32,957 nt of DNA. Origin: Polyangiaceae bacterium. Lineage in GTDB: Bacteria > Myxococcota_A > Polyangia > Polyangiales > Polyangiaceae. The position numbers and the translations under genes are program-made. The DNA is taken from the NCBI GenBank assembly GCA_020846005.1, contig JADLEQ010000008.1:1-32957 (forward strand), read 5' to 3'. A model generated the notes under the pieces. That model saw only the letters and a list, made by a program, of their open reading frames with translations. It made no database searches and was not told the origin of the DNA. The first letter of the stretch is position 1, and every line of letters starts with the position of its first letter. This document shows positions 32,276 through 32,957 of the stretch, one piece after another.

Positions 32276-32957
32276 ATGGAAACGAGAGTAGCAAGCAGCA
32301 AGCAGCAAGCGGCGAGCAGCAAGCAGCAAGCAGCAAGCAGCAAGCAGCAAGCAGCAAGCAGCAAGCAGCAAGCAGCAAGCAGCAAGCAGCAAGCAGCGGC
32401 GCTCCGGGGCGCTTGGCCTCGTGGGGTGCGGCCTCGCGGGCGCAGTCGCGCTGAGCACCGGGAGCGCGAGCGCGGGGCGGGGGTGGATGTACCAGGAGGC
32501 GGCGACGGGGCAGAAGGTGCTGTCGCTCTACGCCAGCCTGCAGTTCAGGCGGGAGGAGCTCCAAGACGCCGACTTCGTCAAGCTGCGGGAGCAGGTGAGC
32601 CGGGCTAGCGTGATCCTGTGTGACGCGACGGAGGGGCAAATTCGGATCGGGCGGGTCGTCATCTCCTACGGGCCGTACGAGTTTCTCGGCACGCAGGCAG
32701 AGAACGTGGATCTGCGCGTGTACGAAGGCAGCGCGGGCGCTCGAGCAGGAACACATGGCTCTCCGGGACTCGGCTACGACGTGGATTGGGGAACGAACGC
32801 GTTCGGCACGACGCTTCCTCTCAACTCGTACGTGGGCCTGCCCAGCGGGGCGTACGACGGCATGACGATCGCCCACGAGCTCGGCCACTACGTGCTGGGG
32901 CTTGGGGAGCAGTACCCGGAGGCGCCTCGCCTGCAGTTCGGCTGCGAGATCGGCGCC
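32276..32957 (+). CDS. Secreted zinc metallopeptidase, phase-variable and out of frame in this copy (3' end beyond window)
   Basis: The ATG at 32276 with GGGAGGAG upstream reads METRV, then ASSKQQA repeats, and in this copy runs out of frame to a stop near 32608. One base over, a long open frame continues to the window edge. It begins with a signal peptide (KQRRSGALGLVGCGLAGAV..., ending STGSASA), then GRGWMYQEAATGQ, and contains the zinc motif AHELGHYVLGLGEQY (HELGH at 32874-32888). That frame has an in-frame stop at 32289 and no ATG within the repeats; the only alternative start is GTG 32421, which would cut the signal peptide and has no Shine-Dalgarno. The HExxHxxxGxxEQ shape resembles CLCA-type metallopeptidases. 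With 14 repeat units instead of 15, ATG and protease would be in frame. Confidence 0.7.
32290..32394. repeat. Fifteen tandem 7-bp units (AGCAAGC)
   Basis: Exactly 15 consecutive units from 32290 to 32394 (105 bp). Fourteen are perfect; the fourth (32311-32317) is GGCGAGC. Those two changes are silent in the frame of the ATG at 32276 but not in the other two frames. Seven is not a multiple of three, so each unit gained or lost shifts the downstream frame. Confidence 0.97.

Noticed and set aside
32290..32394. Possible CRISPR or attachment site
   Set aside because: The units are 7 bp with no spacers; no integrase or cas gene adjoins.
32108..32888. Minus-strand frames reading the 7-bp repeat as LLLAACC repeats
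   Set aside because: A Cys/Leu repeat from a short tandem array with no downstream domain of its own; the carrier protein begins naturally at 32107.
32421..32957. GTG at 32421 as the true start of the metallopeptidase
   Set aside because: It has no ribosome site and would remove the charged n-region and part of the hydrophobic core of the signal peptide; kept only as an alternative.

Overview
The window is about 33 kb of very GC-rich, gene-dense DNA with strong G/C third-position codon bias. It carries many GTG starts, lipoproteins with Gly/Ala/Ser-rich linkers, MopE-type Asp/Cys repeats, membrane-anchored Ser/Thr kinases with zinc ribbons, and a kinase-STAND-propeller fusion. This mix points to a myxobacterium (Myxococcota, most likely a Polyangia/Sandaracinus-like lineage). 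That assignment is inferred from gene content; there is no rRNA or tRNA in the window.

Layout. 1-3649 (-): 3' part lost, a giant secreted VWA protein with seven MopE repeats. 3845-5146 (+): DNA polymerase IV behind two leader hairpins. 5154-6401 (-): a radical SAM protein followed by a small zinc-finger membrane protein. 6512-13243 (+): two lipoproteins, then a 1560-residue kinase-STAND-propeller protein. 13280-14914: a divergent pair of repeat-linker lipoproteins. 14945-19877 (-): a three-gene membrane signalling cluster (zinc-ribbon/Ig-like protein, zinc-ribbon kinase, PQQ-like propeller). 19960-21947 (+): hisF translationally coupled to an unknown acidic protein. 22000-22383 (+): TerB-like protein. 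22424-24215 (-): a degenerate histidine kinase and a single-domain response regulator. 24310-26451 (+): a MopE lipoprotein. 26528-28095 (+): an ABC-2-type permease and a coupled membrane protein. 28153-29148 (+): a XerC/D recombinase. 29183-31447 (+): a membrane-anchored sulfatase-fold enzyme. 31595-32107 (-): a biotin carrier domain. 32276-32957 (+): the start of a secreted zinc metallopeptidase.

The most interesting signal is at the right edge. Fifteen copies of a 7-bp unit (AGCAAGC) lie just after a start codon with a strong Shine-Dalgarno sequence. The signal peptide and HExxH metallopeptidase that follow are one base out of frame with that start. Loss of one unit (14 copies), or 11 or 17 copies, would restore the frame. 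This looks like an ON/OFF phase-variation switch for a secreted protease, captured OFF. An 11-G run inside a lipoprotein gene is a second candidate slippage site.

Overall the window is dominated by cell-envelope and signalling functions. Housekeeping content is limited to dinB, hisF and the xerC/D-type recombinase. Several genes lack a Shine-Dalgarno and instead carry a -10-like hexamer 6-8 nt before the start codon, which suggests leaderless transcripts.
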